From NCBI GenBank assembly GCA_040381075.1, contig JBEIHX010000004.1, positions 1 to 64,000 of the forward strand: a DNA stretch of 64,000 nucleotides, written 5' to 3'. This document shows positions 9,044 through 18,175 of this stretch, in pieces. This DNA is from JBEIHX01 sp040381075. GTDB taxonomy: Bacteria > Pseudomonadota > Alphaproteobacteria > Caulobacterales > Aquidulcibacteraceae. The translations under genes and the position numbers were made by a program. Position 1 is the stretch's first letter; every line of letters starts with the position of its first letter. Under the pieces are notes generated by a model. The model was not told where the DNA came from. It saw only the letters and a list, made by a program, of their open reading frames with translations, and made no database searches.

Positions 9044-9427
9044 CTATGTCCGCGGGGCCGCAGCCTGCTCGATCGCGTCCAGCAAGGCTTCCGGATCAAA
9101 GGGCTTGCGCAGCACACAGGCGGCCTTCGACCGTACGGCGCGTTCGAGGAGGTCAGTCCGCACCGTGCCGGTGATCAACACGACGGGGCTTGCATCTCCG
9201 CCCTGGCGCAGAGCATCAACAAAAGCGACCCCATCCATGCCAGGCAGTTCAAGATCGACCACCGTACAGGTTGTCGGCGCCGGCGGGGCAGCCAGACACG
9301 CCTCGGCCGCCGGGAACGCATCGACATCATAACCGACTGTCCGGAGAAGCACAGCTAAGGAGTCCCGCAGCGCAGCGTCATCATCGATGACGCGGATCAA
9401 CCGCTGCGATTTGACCAATGCATCCAC
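9044..9427 (-). CDS. Receiver-only response regulator
   Basis: 127 residues forming one CheY-like receiver domain and nothing else. The acidic pocket is at 15-17 (IDDD), the phosphoacceptor Asp58 is in VVDLELPGMDG, the conserved Thr is in LITGT at about 85-88, and Lys108 is in LRKPF. With no output domain it may act as a phosphate sink, a phosphorelay intermediate or a protein-interaction regulator. The start is a GTG with AGGGA upstream; no better ATG exists. It lies 206 bp downstream of the FixJ-like regulator on the same strand, so it probably belongs to the same signalling group as the kinase at 10260. Confidence 0.88.
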   Translation of the reverse strand: MDALVKSQRLIRVIDDDAALRDSLAVLLRTVGYDVDAFPAAEACLAAPPAPTTCTVVDLELPGMDGVAFVDALRQGGDASPVVLITGTVRTDLLERAVRSKAACVLRKPFDPEALLDAIEQAAAPRT

Positions 9428-9633
9428 AATGGATCCGTCCCTGTTTCAACGGTGGCGCATGTCTCGCGTATCCACCTCCTCGCGGACACGCATCGCTCTC
9501 CGTCCCTGCAGCACGCCCCCAGCGACTTGAACATCGCCCTGTGCGGCGGCTCCCCGGACACCGGGACCGGATACTCAGCAATCGCTGATCATTCATTACA
9601 GGCCAGAGCCAGCGCAGATGCGAGTCCGGGCGA

Positions 9634-10260
9634 CTACGTACGCGGGGCGCCAGGCGTCACGCCATTGGCGATCGCGAGACGCACAAGTTCGGCAAAGCTG
9701 CGCACCTCCAGCTTCTGCATGATGCGCGCCCGGTGCACCTCAACGGTGCGCGGCGAAATGCCCAGAGCGCGGGCGACGACCTTGTTTGCCTCGCCAGCAA
9801 CAAGATGCGCCAGCACCTCGCGCTCACGCGGCGACAGGCAATTGAGTGCACCTCCGTTGAGGCCGCCTCCATTGGGCGCGGCGTCCTGCGCCCCGTCGGA
9901 CAGCTTGACGGCGCGCGCAACTGCGTCGAGCACGCGTTCCGGGTCGAACGGTTTCTCGACGAAATCGATCGCGCCGCGCTGCATCGCCTGCACCGCCGTC
10001 GGAATGTCCCCATGGCCTGAGATCATCACAACGCGCGGAGCGTGCGGCCGCGCCATGAGATCGCCCAGCAGCGTCAGACCGTCGCGGCCTGGCATCTGGA
10101 TGTCGAGAAGGACTGCCGCCGCCGCCGCAAGATCTGGGTCGTCGATCAGCGCCTCGCCATCGCAATGCACGCCGACCCGATAGCCGCCGGCTTCCAGCAG
10201 GGCGGCCAGACTGGCCCGCACGCCCGGATCATCATCAACCACAAGCACCTGGTTCGTCAT
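9634..10260 (-). CDS. FixJ/NarL-type two-component response regulator
   Basis: 208 residues. Receiver domain at 1-120 with acidic residues at 9-11, phosphoacceptor Asp53 (LLDIQMPGRDG) and Lys103 (VEKPF). A LuxR/FixJ helix-turn-helix follows at about 140-200 (LSPREREVLAHLVAG, then SPRTVEVHRARIMQKL). It should bind DNA and activate transcription when phosphorylated. The kinase stop and this ATG share one base (TGATG), indicating translational coupling, so the kinase at 10260-11444 is its probable partner. A GTG one codon upstream could also start it. The targets are unknown. The FixJ likeness concerns the fold and does not prove oxygen control. Confidence 0.92.
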   Translation of the reverse strand: MTNQVLVVDDDPGVRASLAALLEAGGYRVGVHCDGEALIDDPDLAAAAAVLLDIQMPGRDGLTLLGDLMARPHAPRVVMISGHGDIPTAVQAMQRGAIDFVEKPFDPERVLDAVARAVKLSDGAQDAAPNGGGLNGGALNCLSPREREVLAHLVAGEANKVVARALGISPRTVEVHRARIMQKLEVRSFAELVRLAIANGVTPGAPRT

Positions 10261-11444
10261 CACGCCTCGCAGTTCTCAAGGGGAAGACGCACGCGAAAGA
10301 CGGCCCCGCCCTCAGCACGGTTGTCAGCGCTGATGTCACCGCCATGCGCCTCGACGATACGCCGCGATATCGACAGACCCAAGCCCATTCCCTGGTCCTT
10401 GGTGGTTGTGAACGGCTGAAACAGGCGCGACAGCGTCTCCGGCGCGATCCCAGGACCGTTGTCGCGCACCTCAATCAGCGCCATGCCGCCGTCGCGGTGG
10501 GTGGCGACATCGATGCGCCGGGCAGACGACGCCGAAATCAGGGCATCAACGGCATTGCGCACCAAATTCACGATCACCTGCTGGATCTGCACCTTGTCGA
10601 TGGTCACCTGCGGGATCGCAGGGTCAAGTTGAAACCCGGCCTCGATGCTGTGCCGGGCCGACCCGGTCAGGGCCAGCAGCGCGGCTTCGTGCACCACATC
10701 ATTCAACGGATGGGCGCCGCGCACCGCACCGCCCTTGCGCATGAATTGGCGCAGGTTGGTGATGATCCCCGAAGCCCGGTCAATCTCTGCGTCCGCCTTC
10801 GCCATCAGGTCGGCGAGCGCCCGCGGATCCATGGCAGGGTCGCGCCGTGCTGCAATCCTGGCGGCGAACAGGTAGTTTTTCGCTGCAGTCAGCGGCTGGG
10901 CGATTTCATGGGCGATCGTCGAGGTCATCTCCGCCATGGCACCGACCCGCCCGGCATGGATCAGCTCGTCGCGCAGCGTCTCGACCTCCCGGTCCAGCGC
11001 CGCACGGTCCGACAGGTCGACGACGAAGACGCTGAACAGGCGCTCTGCCCCCTCGCCGGCTTTGCCGATCACGGCGATCAGCGGAAACTCCCGTCCTTCG
11101 GCCGTCACGCCGGTCACGCGATGGCGCTGATCAAGGCTGACGAGGCCAGCCCCGGCGGCGGATGACGGCAAGGCCCGACCGCCATCAGCCGACGACGCCC
11201 CGCCGGCGTGCGACTGCGTCCAGGCGATCGCGCCGTTGCGCGCCTCAAACATCGGCAGGAGCTCAGACAGCCGGGCGGCCCCGAGGCGCTGCGGCTCAAC
11301 CCCGAACATGCGGGCTGCAACGGGATTAATCGCGCGTAACGCGCCCAGCCCGTCCACCAGCATGATGGCGTGCGGCGCGGCTTCGAGCACCGTATGGGTC
11401 AGATCCTGCGCCGGCAGGTCCTCGATCTGATCGTGTCCGCTCAT
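10260..11444 (-). CDS. Cytoplasmic PAS-domain sensor histidine kinase
   Basis: 394 residues with no transmembrane segment. PAS domain at about 15-145 (LEAAPHAIMLVDGLGALRAIN), a short linker, then a dimerisation helix with the phosphoacceptor His179 in IAHEIAQPL. The HATPase domain has an N box (VIVNLVRNAVDAL), G1 (VRDNGPGI) and G2 (MGLGLSI). The layout matches soluble FixL/NtrB-like kinases, which sense an intracellular or diffusible signal. I cannot tell from sequence whether the PAS binds haem or FAD. The chosen ATG at 11444 has AGGG just upstream. The open frame extends to a TTG 72 bases earlier, but that extension lacks family resemblance. Confidence 0.9.
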   Translation of the reverse strand: MSGHDQIEDLPAQDLTHTVLEAAPHAIMLVDGLGALRAINPVAARMFGVEPQRLGAARLSELLPMFEARNGAIAWTQSHAGGASSADGGRALPSSAAGAGLVSLDQRHRVTGVTAEGREFPLIAVIGKAGEGAERLFSVFVVDLSDRAALDREVETLRDELIHAGRVGAMAEMTSTIAHEIAQPLTAAKNYLFAARIAARRDPAMDPRALADLMAKADAEIDRASGIITNLRQFMRKGGAVRGAHPLNDVVHEAALLALTGSARHSIEAGFQLDPAIPQVTIDKVQIQQVIVNLVRNAVDALISASSARRIDVATHRDGGMALIEVRDNGPGIAPETLSRLFQPFTTTKDQGMGLGLSISRRIVEAHGGDISADNRAEGGAVFRVRLPLENCEA

Positions 11445-11568
11445 GCGCCCTGGCCCAGCCCACCCTGGCCGTTCACGACACCCCGACGAAGGAGCATCGT
11501 CATTTGCGACCCACAACGTTTACATTGCCAAGATCCGGCAGCGCCTGCAACCTCAGATCGGTCGCGCG

Positions 11569-12024
11569 CTACCAGTCGCTGGCGTCAAGATCCATGTTGT
11601 GCAGCGCCTGCGCGCCATCGGGCTCGGGTGCGCCTGCGTCAGCTGCGGCGAGCACCCGGGCAAGAGAGGCGATCCCGTCGCGCACGCCTGCATCACCGAT
11701 CGCGGAGAAATTGCGCACCAGCTCCAGGGTCTGGCGGGCCGCGTCTGAAACCTCCTCCGCTGGCGCCTCAGCGCCTTGAGCGCCAGGGAAAAACGCCGAA
11801 ACAGGCGCGCCCAACGCCGCAGCGATCTGCGCCAGACGTCCGGCGCTGATGCGGTTCAATCCCGTCTCGTATTTCTGGATCTGCTGATAGGAAACATTGA
11901 GCCGTTGAGCCAACTGCTCCTGTGACAGGCCGAGAGTCAGCCGGCGATGTCGCACCTGCTGGGCCACCAGGCGATCCATCGCCTGAACTGCGCGCGCGCC
12001 TGAGGCCCTGTCATTGCGCACCAT
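11569..12024 (-). CDS. XRE-family transcriptional regulator
   Basis: 151 residues. A helix-turn-helix (Cro/C1 type) spans about 23-80 (RLTLGLSQEQLAQRLNVS, then QIQKYETGLNRISAGRL), followed by an Ala-rich C-terminal region of unknown role ending MDLDASDW. A GGGAG site eight bases before the ATG fixes the start. The longer open frame upstream runs into the 15-bp array and is not counted. It is 124 bp upstream of the PAS kinase on the same strand and divergent from the DUF445 gene. Alphaproteobacteria carry many such short XRE proteins, and a specific target cannot be named. Confidence 0.85.
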   Translation of the reverse strand: MVRNDRASGARAVQAMDRLVAQQVRHRRLTLGLSQEQLAQRLNVSYQQIQKYETGLNRISAGRLAQIAAALGAPVSAFFPGAQGAEAPAEEVSDAARQTLELVRNFSAIGDAGVRDGIASLARVLAAADAGAPEPDGAQALHNMDLDASDW

Positions 12025-12470
12025 AAACCGCACTCCCAAACCGTCAGTCAGACCCGATCGGCGAGCGACCACTGCAGGTGCGCGCGCCTGAACCCGGCGG
12101 GAACATCCTGCAGTCAAAGAACCAGCGCCCGGCGTGCACAGTTCAGCGCCCATCGTCGTCTGGACAGCAGCGTCCAGCGGGCAACGGCCAGGCTGCGGAC
12201 AGTCAAGCTGCCGACCTGCAAGCCGCTGACTTGCAAGCCGCTGACTTGCAAGCCGCCGACGGGCAAGCGCCACGATCCCTCGTGGGACGGCCCCGGGCGC
12301 GCGGCGCCTGATCCTCGGCGCGTGATCCTTCGCGAGGCCATTGTCGCGCGCTGGCGAACGACGGGCAATTGGGAGGAACCCCTAGTGGGCACGGCGCGCA
12401 TCGACTTGCACCCCGGGCGACGATAACGTCATGCACTTCGGCACTGCGACAGCCCCTGGAGCCCCTGCGT
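12025..12470. promoter_or_regulatory. Divergent intergenic region between XRE regulator and DUF445 gene, carrying a 15-bp array
   Basis: This 446-bp gap must hold promoters for both divergent genes. The tandem array at 12198-12272 sits in the middle of it. I could not assign -10/-35 boxes with confidence. Confidence 0.4.
12198..12272. repeat. Tandem array, 15-bp unit, five copies
   Basis: Units run GACAGTCAAGCTGCC, GACCTGCAAGCCGCT, GACTTGCAAGCCGCT, GACTTGCAAGCCGCC, GACGGGCAAGCGCCA. The inner copies are nearly identical and the outer ones diverged, the pattern left by repeated slippage. On the minus strand it reads in frame (ASQRLASQRL) with the XRE gene, but lies upstream of that gene's ribosome site. 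Confidence 0.88.
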
Positions 12471-13760
12471 ATGGTCACGGCGAAAGAGCGGTCCCCGGAG
12501 GAGCCGCGTGCGCCGTTCTGGCGCACCCTGTCGGGCATGCGTTTCATCGCAACCGGGCTGCTGATCGCCATGGCCTGCGTATTCGTGGTCGCACGCCTCC
12601 ATGAAGGCGCGCATCCGGCCATTGGGTATGCCCGCGCATTCGCCGAAGCAGCCATGGTCGGCGCACTCGCTGACTGGTTTGCGGTAACCGCCCTGTTTCG
12701 GCGACCGCTCGGCCTGCCAATACCGCACACAGCGATCATTCCACGCAGCAAGAACCGGATCGGAGCCGGACTGGCCCGATTCATCGAGACCAATTTCCTC
12801 GCGCCGGAGATCGTACGTCGCGAACTCGCAGGCAAGGATCTCGCAGGCGCCGCAGCGCGCTGGCTGCTCGCCCAGGGACGGGCGCGCGCACTCGCCGCCA
12901 TGGCTGCCGACGCCGCCCCGCGCGCCCTCGCCATGGTCGACGACGCGCCGGTCAGCCGGCTTATCGCAGATGTGGCCCGCGAAGGGGCCCTCCGGGCCGA
13001 TGCTGCGGCGCTGATCGCCGACGTGCTGCAGACGCTGACTGCGGAAAACAGACACCAGAATGCGCTGGATCATTTTGTCCGCTATGCAGATGATTATCTG
13101 CGGCGCAACGAAGCTGATATCCGTAAACGCGTTTCTGCCGAAACCAGCATGTTCTGGCGCCTGCTGACAGTGGACCGGCGCGCCGCTGACGCCGTGATCG
13201 ACGCCGCGAAGACGGGAATCAGCGAGGTCGCACGCGATCCCGACCACGAGTTTCGAACCCGCTTCACCGCATCGGTGCTGGAGTTGATCTATGATCTGCG
13301 CACCGCGCCGCGCCTGCGCTCGGATGTTGAGGCCATGAAACGCGGACTGATCGCCCACCCCGACTTCCAGGAGTTCGCCGCCGCCGTCTGGCGGGACCTC
13401 AAGCAGGCGATCCGCTCCGCCGCAAGCGGCCCCGAGCGCGCCGTCGTGCGGCAGATCGAAGGCGCGCTGACCGGCCTCGCCGAGCGGCTCTTGAAGGATG
13501 ATGAGGCGCGCGCCGTGATCAACGCGGGCCTGTGCGACGCGATCGTGTCAACCGCCGCGGCCCGACGCCAGGATGTCGGACGCTTCGTGGCCGAAACCAT
13601 CCAGAGCTGGGATGCGCGCAAGGTTGTGGAGCAGATGGAGAACGCCGTCGGCCCGGACCTGCAGTACATTCGCCTCTCTGGAACGCTGATCGGCGGACTG
13701 ATCGGTCTTGCACTGCACGCCGCCTCCACGCTGATCGCGCAGTTCGCGCCACTCGCCTGA
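12471..13760 (+). CDS. DUF445 family membrane protein
   Basis: 429 residues. One hydrophobic segment near the N-terminus (about 22-44, FIATGLLIAMACVFVVARL) and one at the C-terminus (about 405-425) flank a long helical region. The N-terminal motif MVGALADWFAVTALFRRPLGLPIPHTAIIP is diagnostic of DUF445 (YjiN-like). No biochemical role is established for the family. Both termini are probably anchored in the inner membrane. GGAG nine bases before the ATG fixes the start; the open frame extends further upstream but is unlikely to be translated. Confidence 0.9.
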   Translation: MVTAKERSPEEPRAPFWRTLSGMRFIATGLLIAMACVFVVARLHEGAHPAIGYARAFAEAAMVGALADWFAVTALFRRPLGLPIPHTAIIPRSKNRIGAGLARFIETNFLAPEIVRRELAGKDLAGAAARWLLAQGRARALAAMAADAAPRALAMVDDAPVSRLIADVAREGALRADAAALIADVLQTLTAENRHQNALDHFVRYADDYLRRNEADIRKRVSAETSMFWRLLTVDRRAADAVIDAAKTGISEVARDPDHEFRTRFTASVLELIYDLRTAPRLRSDVEAMKRGLIAHPDFQEFAAAVWRDLKQAIRSAASGPERAVVRQIEGALTGLAERLLKDDEARAVINAGLCDAIVSTAAARRQDVGRFVAETIQSWDARKVVEQMENAVGPDLQYIRLSGTLIGGLIGLALHAASTLIAQFAPLA

Positions 13761-14819
13761 GCGCCCACGCGCCTTTGACGCGCGGCTGCAGGCGCGCCGG
13801 CCCGCCATGGCGGGCCACGATGATGCGACAGGTCACAAAGACATGCGCACAGCAGGGCCGGCCTGCTGATGCGAATTGCACTTCCCGGCAATCGCATATC
13901 CACGCGGCCCCGCAGCGTTGGCCCAGGACGGCGGGCATGCCCCGCAGAACGTCCCGCCACGCATGTCCGGTGTCATTCAGCCGGGGTGAAGACCATGGGG
14001 TGGATGACGTCCCCGGACGGGCGACGAATGCGGTTGTGCGGCTGGGGCCGCGACAGGCGTCTGACCTGGTCGTCACCACGCACTCAGTTGAACCTGCATC
14101 AGAAGCGAGGAGCTTTACCGATGCCAAAAACGCCGCCCGCAGCCAGAGCCGCGAATGCTGCATGCCCGCTCATTTTGACGCAACACGCGAGGGTCCCGAC
14201 ATCCGTACGACCGTCGCATGACCGCCGATCGAGACGCCCCAGGTTCCCCGCAACGATGGCTCATGCGTGCGGTCCGCCTGAGAACCTGATCAAGCTTTAA
14301 AAAAATCAGGTTCACAGGCGACATGAGATCAGGCGCAGCGAATGGATCCACCGGTAAGCACCCTGACCAGCGCACGACGGCATTCTGATTGATGATCACG
14401 ATGCGCAGGGAATTTGTCCCGGTCATGCGACCGCCCGCCCTGCATTTCCGCACGATAGTCGGGCAACTCCTGAAAACAGACGGCCGCATTTTGAGGAAAT
14501 CGCTCTCATGCATACCCGTCGTCGCCGCATGTCCGGATGCAGACCATCTGAACAATCTTCCCTCAGCTTTGACGTTTCAACCCCCATGAACTGCTCGGCT
14601 CGAGGCGAAACCGCTGATTGGGCCGCTGACCATGCGCTCGTCGCACGACATCTGAAGACAGACTGGTCAGGCGGCAGAAAATCACGCGATCCCGGCGCCA
14701 CGGCGTGCGACCGCCACCATTGACCTGCTCACCCCAGGCTGCGCCGCGCCAGGACTGGCTACGATGGACGATACAAGCTAGGGTGGGCCCTGATTTAACC
14801 CCCGCCTGACGGCCGCCAT
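13761..14819. other. 1.06-kb gene-free stretch with a long inverted repeat
   Basis: No open frame here has the character of a gene, and several short ones overlap on both strands. Base composition from about 14280 to 14500 is visibly less GC-rich than the surroundings. The 46-bp inverted repeat at 14275-14320 is the one clear structure. The stretch could hold a small RNA, a decayed gene, or the promoter region of the MgtC-like gene. Confidence 0.45.
14275..14320. repeat. Imperfect inverted repeat, 16-bp arms, 14-nt loop
   Basis: Left arm CGCCTGAGAACCTGAT (14275-14290) and right arm ATCAGGTTCACAGGCG (14305-14320) are complementary at 15 of 16 positions. They surround an AT-rich loop that includes a run of seven A in + orientation, the last of which starts the right arm. 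As RNA it would form a stable hairpin. No T-run follows either arm, so it is not a standard Rho-independent terminator. Confidence 0.8.
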
Positions 14820-16112
14820 ATGATTGATGACGCACAGGACATGATGCTGCGCCTCGCGGTCGCCCTGGCGATTGGCATCCTGATCGGCGCTGAACGCCAC
14901 TGGCGCGAGCGTGACGCGCCGCCAGGCAGCCGTGCGGCCGGCATCCGGACCTACACGGCAAGCGCCCTGCTCGGCGCCCTCGCCGTTGCGCTGGGCCAGG
15001 CCATGGCGGGCGGTTCGGACGCGACACCAGGTCTTGCGGGCGCGATTGTGATCGCCGCCGTGTTTCTGGCCTTCGCCGGCGCCTTCACGCTGTTCAAGCA
15101 CGAGGAGGCCGAGCGCCACGACGACGTCAGCGTCACCGGCGTGATCGCCGCCTTCGCAACGTTCGCGCTGGGCGCGCTTGCGATGGCGGGCGAACGTACC
15201 GGCGCAGTCGCTGGCGCCGTGGCGCTCACCATTCTTTTATCGGCGCGCGAACAATTGCACGGTCTGGTCGCCCGCCTGCAATGGAACGATTTCCGCGCCG
15301 CGCTGGTGATCCTCGCAATGACGTTCCTGGTCCTGCCGCTGTTGCCGCGGGTCACGCTGGGACCGTTCGGTGGCGTCGCGCCGCGCGAGGTCTGGCTGTT
15401 TGCAATTCTGATGGCGAGCGTCTCCTTCGCAGGCTACATCGCGGTGCGCGTCCTCGGCGCGGCGCGCGGACTGGCGCTCGCCGGGGCGGTTGGGGGGCTT
15501 GTCTCGTCCACCGCGGTGACGCTCGACTTCGCCCGGCGCGCGAAAGCCGCTCCCGAGCGCGCGGCGCTGTACGCCGGGGGGGCTATGGCCGCGGCGGCGG
15601 TGTCGATCCTGCGAACCGGGGTGATCGCCTGCGCCATCGCGCCGGTGCTGGCGCCGCTTCTGGCGCCTGGCCTTCTGGTGGCGGCCGCGGTCTACGGCTT
15701 CGGCGCTGCGATCACCTTTCGCCGTCATCCGCGCGAGGGCGAAGCGGGGCTGAGCCTCGGCAACCCCTTCGATCTTGCCGCGATTGCACAGTTCGTGGTG
15801 CTTCTGGTCGGCGTGACCTTCGCTGTGCAGGCCGCGCTGGCGCTGCTTGGACCAGCAGCGGCTCAGGTGATCGCTGCGCTGACCGGGCTTGCAGACGTCG
15901 ACGCCATCACCGTCGCGGCCCCGCGCGCCATCGGCGCGCAGATGACCGCCGCTGCGGCAGCAGGCAGCCTGATAGCGGCGCTCGCCGCGAATGCGACAGC
16001 AAAATCCTTCTATGGACTGATCTTCGGAGTACGCCCCTTCGCGGCCCGGTTCGCTGGAGTTTCCGTTGCCGCCGGCGGCCTCGCTGCCCTGCTGACCTGG
16101 GCCGTGAGCTAG
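14820..16112 (+). CDS. MgtC/SapB and DUF4010 family membrane protein
   Basis: 430 residues, strongly hydrophobic throughout, with about twelve predicted membrane segments. The N-terminal third matches the MgtC/SapB fold (LAVALAIGILIGAERHWRERD, then AAGIRTYTASALLGALA), and the remainder matches DUF4010. Such fused proteins are common in Proteobacteria. The MgtC part is linked to magnesium limitation and virulence in pathogens, but transport activity has not been shown for this subgroup, so function is uncertain. It converges with the NAD(P)HX repair gene, overlapping its stop by four bases. Confidence 0.87.
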   Translation: MIDDAQDMMLRLAVALAIGILIGAERHWRERDAPPGSRAAGIRTYTASALLGALAVALGQAMAGGSDATPGLAGAIVIAAVFLAFAGAFTLFKHEEAERHDDVSVTGVIAAFATFALGALAMAGERTGAVAGAVALTILLSAREQLHGLVARLQWNDFRAALVILAMTFLVLPLLPRVTLGPFGGVAPREVWLFAILMASVSFAGYIAVRVLGAARGLALAGAVGGLVSSTAVTLDFARRAKAAPERAALYAGGAMAAAAVSILRTGVIACAIAPVLAPLLAPGLLVAAAVYGFGAAITFRRHPREGEAGLSLGNPFDLAAIAQFVVLLVGVTFAVQAALALLGPAAAQVIAALTGLADVDAITVAAPRAIGAQMTAAAAAGSLIAALAANATAKSFYGLIFGVRPFAARFAGVSVAAGGLAALLTWAVS

Positions 16113-17608
16113 CCGGGCGTCCAGGACACCGCCCGCAGGGAGGTTGGCGCAAGGTCTCCAAGCACCGCACCGATCATGTCGGGAAGATCGTCGGCGATCA
16201 GCCCTGGCCCGATCCGGCGCCCCGCTTCTCCCTGGATCCAGGCTCCGGCGCACGCAGCGTCGAACGCTGAGGCGCCCTGCGCGAGGAGCCCGCCGATCAC
16301 ACCGGCAAGAACATCGCCGGCCCCGGCTGTCGCGAGCCAGGGCGTCGCATGGACGTTGACCACAACGCGCCCGTCTGGCGCTGCGATCACCGTATCAGGT
16401 CCCTTGTACAGCACCACCGCGCCGGACTCGCCCGCCGCTGCACGCGTTTGGGCGATCTTGTCGCCGCCATCCTGCGCAATTCTGGCGAAGACCCTGCGAA
16501 ATTCGCCGCCATGCGGGGTCAGCACGCAGTGCGGCGTAAGCCGGCGCATCAGGTCCTGCGGCGTGGTCTCGAAAACGGACAGGCCGTCCGCGTCAACCAC
16601 TGCGCGACCGCCCTGGCGCACGCACTCAAGCGTGATCTCGCGCGCCGATGCACCGCGTCCAAGACCTGGCCCGACCACCACAGCATCGTGACTGGCGGCG
16701 ATCTCGGCGACACCGCGCAGATCCGCCGCCCTCAGAAGCATCAGGCTTGCAGGCTCGCCCGCAAGCTGTGCGACGTCATCGTCCAGCCCGAACAGGCTGA
16801 CCCACCCCGCGCCGGCGCGCGCGCCGGCGCGCGCGACCCGACGCGGCGCGCCGATCAGGCGGCTCGGGCCGCGCGCCGAGCCCGAGAGCCAGACGGCAAG
16901 CCGCCCGCGCACGTGCTTGTGCGTTGCGCGGCCAGGCCAGGGCAAGGCGGCAAGCCACAGATCCGGATGGTTCTCGCGGGCCAGCGCATCAGCTGCAGCC
17001 GCCGCCGGAATCGCAATATCGGCCACATGAACGCGACCGCACAGGCTTGCAGCCGGTTCCAGCAGGTGCGCCGGTTTCTTGCGGAAGAACGTCACCGTCT
17101 GGTGCGCGCGGAACGTCGGGCCCTGCGGCGGGGCGCCATCGCCCGGCACGCCGGACGGCACATCCACCGCCACCACATACCTCCCGTCCGCGTCTGCGAG
17201 CGCGGCGGCCTGTGCAGCACAGCCCTCCAGCGGACGCGACAGACCGGCCCCGAACACCGCATCCACCACGACCGCCGCCCCCGCCAACGCGCCCGGCGCA
17301 AAGTCAACCGTCGCTCCGTCCCACCGGCCGGCCGCCCAGGCTGCATCGCCCTCCCGCGGCGGGCCGATCCGCGCCACACCCACCGCGCGCCCGGCCGCTG
17401 CAAGGCAACGCGCGGCGACATAGCCGTCTCCGCCATTGGAGCCGGGACCGGCCAGCACCAAGACCGGTCCGGCGGGCGCATCGGCAAGGACGCGTTCAGC
17501 AACTGCGCGCCCGGCATTCTCCATCAGCGTCGTCGAGGCGACGCCAGACGCCACGGCAAACCGATCGGCGGCGTACATTTGTGTAGTCGACAGGATTTCG
17601 TGCGGCAT
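16109..17608 (-). CDS. nnr: Bifunctional NAD(P)H-hydrate epimerase / ADP-dependent dehydratase
   Basis: 499 residues joining two enzymes that repair hydrated NAD(P)H. The N-terminal YjeF_N epimerase domain (about 1-215) has the NGGDGY motif, interconverting R and S NAD(P)HX. The C-terminal ribokinase-like dehydratase domain (about 225-490) has TPHGGEF, a KGPDTV strand and the GAGDVL anion hole, removing water from S-NAD(P)HX using ADP. The fusion is the usual bacterial form. It starts four bases after the stop of the phosphatase gene on the same strand. The codons around 16803-16832 are an alternating GC tract encoding RAGARAGAG. Confidence 0.95.
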   Translation of the reverse strand: MPHEILSTTQMYAADRFAVASGVASTTLMENAGRAVAERVLADAPAGPVLVLAGPGSNGGDGYVAARCLAAAGRAVGVARIGPPREGDAAWAAGRWDGATVDFAPGALAGAAVVVDAVFGAGLSRPLEGCAAQAAALADADGRYVVAVDVPSGVPGDGAPPQGPTFRAHQTVTFFRKKPAHLLEPAASLCGRVHVADIAIPAAAAADALARENHPDLWLAALPWPGRATHKHVRGRLAVWLSGSARGPSRLIGAPRRVARAGARAGAGWVSLFGLDDDVAQLAGEPASLMLLRAADLRGVAEIAASHDAVVVGPGLGRGASAREITLECVRQGGRAVVDADGLSVFETTPQDLMRRLTPHCVLTPHGGEFRRVFARIAQDGGDKIAQTRAAAGESGAVVLYKGPDTVIAAPDGRVVVNVHATPWLATAGAGDVLAGVIGGLLAQGASAFDAACAGAWIQGEAGRRIGPGLIADDLPDMIGAVLGDLAPTSLRAVSWTPG

Positions 17609-17612
17609 TGGC

Positions 17613-18164
17613 TCAGACTAGCGCACTGGGGCCCTCCTCGCCCAGTTCCAGCAGATGCAACCGCCCATCACGCGCTTCCAGTGTCGTGACACTGGCGTGG
17701 CCGGGATGAAAAACCGTGGCGAGATCGCTGCCAGTCGCCGCCCCGACTGCAACATTGATCGCAACGAAGTGGGTGAACACAACCGCATGCTCAGGCAGGG
17801 CCAGAAGGGCGGACGCAACAGCGTCGCGCCAGCCGATCAGACGGGCCTCCTGCATGCTCCAGCTCTGCCCGAGAACAGACTGCAGCCACGCCCGCCGGTC
17901 ACGGTCCGGCGCCCAGGCGGGAATTTCGGCGACGGCAGGCTCGATGCGCGCGCTGGCGCGCCACAGCGCCGCCAGGGGACGCGCCGTCTCGCGACAGCGC
18001 GCCAGCGGCGACGACACCAGAAGCGCCGGGCCGCAGCCCTCCAGACGGCCCGCCACGGCGCGCGCCTGCGCCTCGCCGCGCGGGCTCAGGCCCGGATCCG
18101 GTTCGCCGTCCTCGCCCCAGGCCGCGGCCGGTTCGCCATGCCGCACAAGACGAATGATCGGCAT
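17613..18164 (-). CDS. Histidine phosphatase family protein
   Basis: 183 residues of the phosphoglycerate-mutase-like fold. The phosphoryl-accepting histidine is in LVRHGEP near residue 8. A conserved arginine is in SSPLARCRETARPL at about 53-65. The second histidine is in VVFTHFVAIN at about 132. These make an active phosphatase likely. The substrate cannot be inferred (GpmB, SixA, CobC and sugar-phosphate phosphatases share the motifs). It lies between the thiolase-family gene (11 bp gap) and the NAD(P)HX repair gene (4 bp gap), so the three are probably one transcript. Confidence 0.9.
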   Translation of the reverse strand: MPIIRLVRHGEPAAAWGEDGEPDPGLSPRGEAQARAVAGRLEGCGPALLVSSPLARCRETARPLAALWRASARIEPAVAEIPAWAPDRDRRAWLQSVLGQSWSMQEARLIGWRDAVASALLALPEHAVVFTHFVAINVAVGAATGSDLATVFHPGHASVTTLEARDGRLHLLELGEEGPSALV

Positions 18165-18175
18165 CGCACTCCCCC

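Noticed and set aside
14275..14320. Rho-independent terminator
   Set aside because: A strong hairpin but no T-run follows on either strand, and no gene ends nearby.
16803..16832. Alternating GCGCGC tract as a Z-DNA or repeat element
   Set aside because: It is inside nnr and is explained by RAGARAGAG codons in a GC-rich genome.
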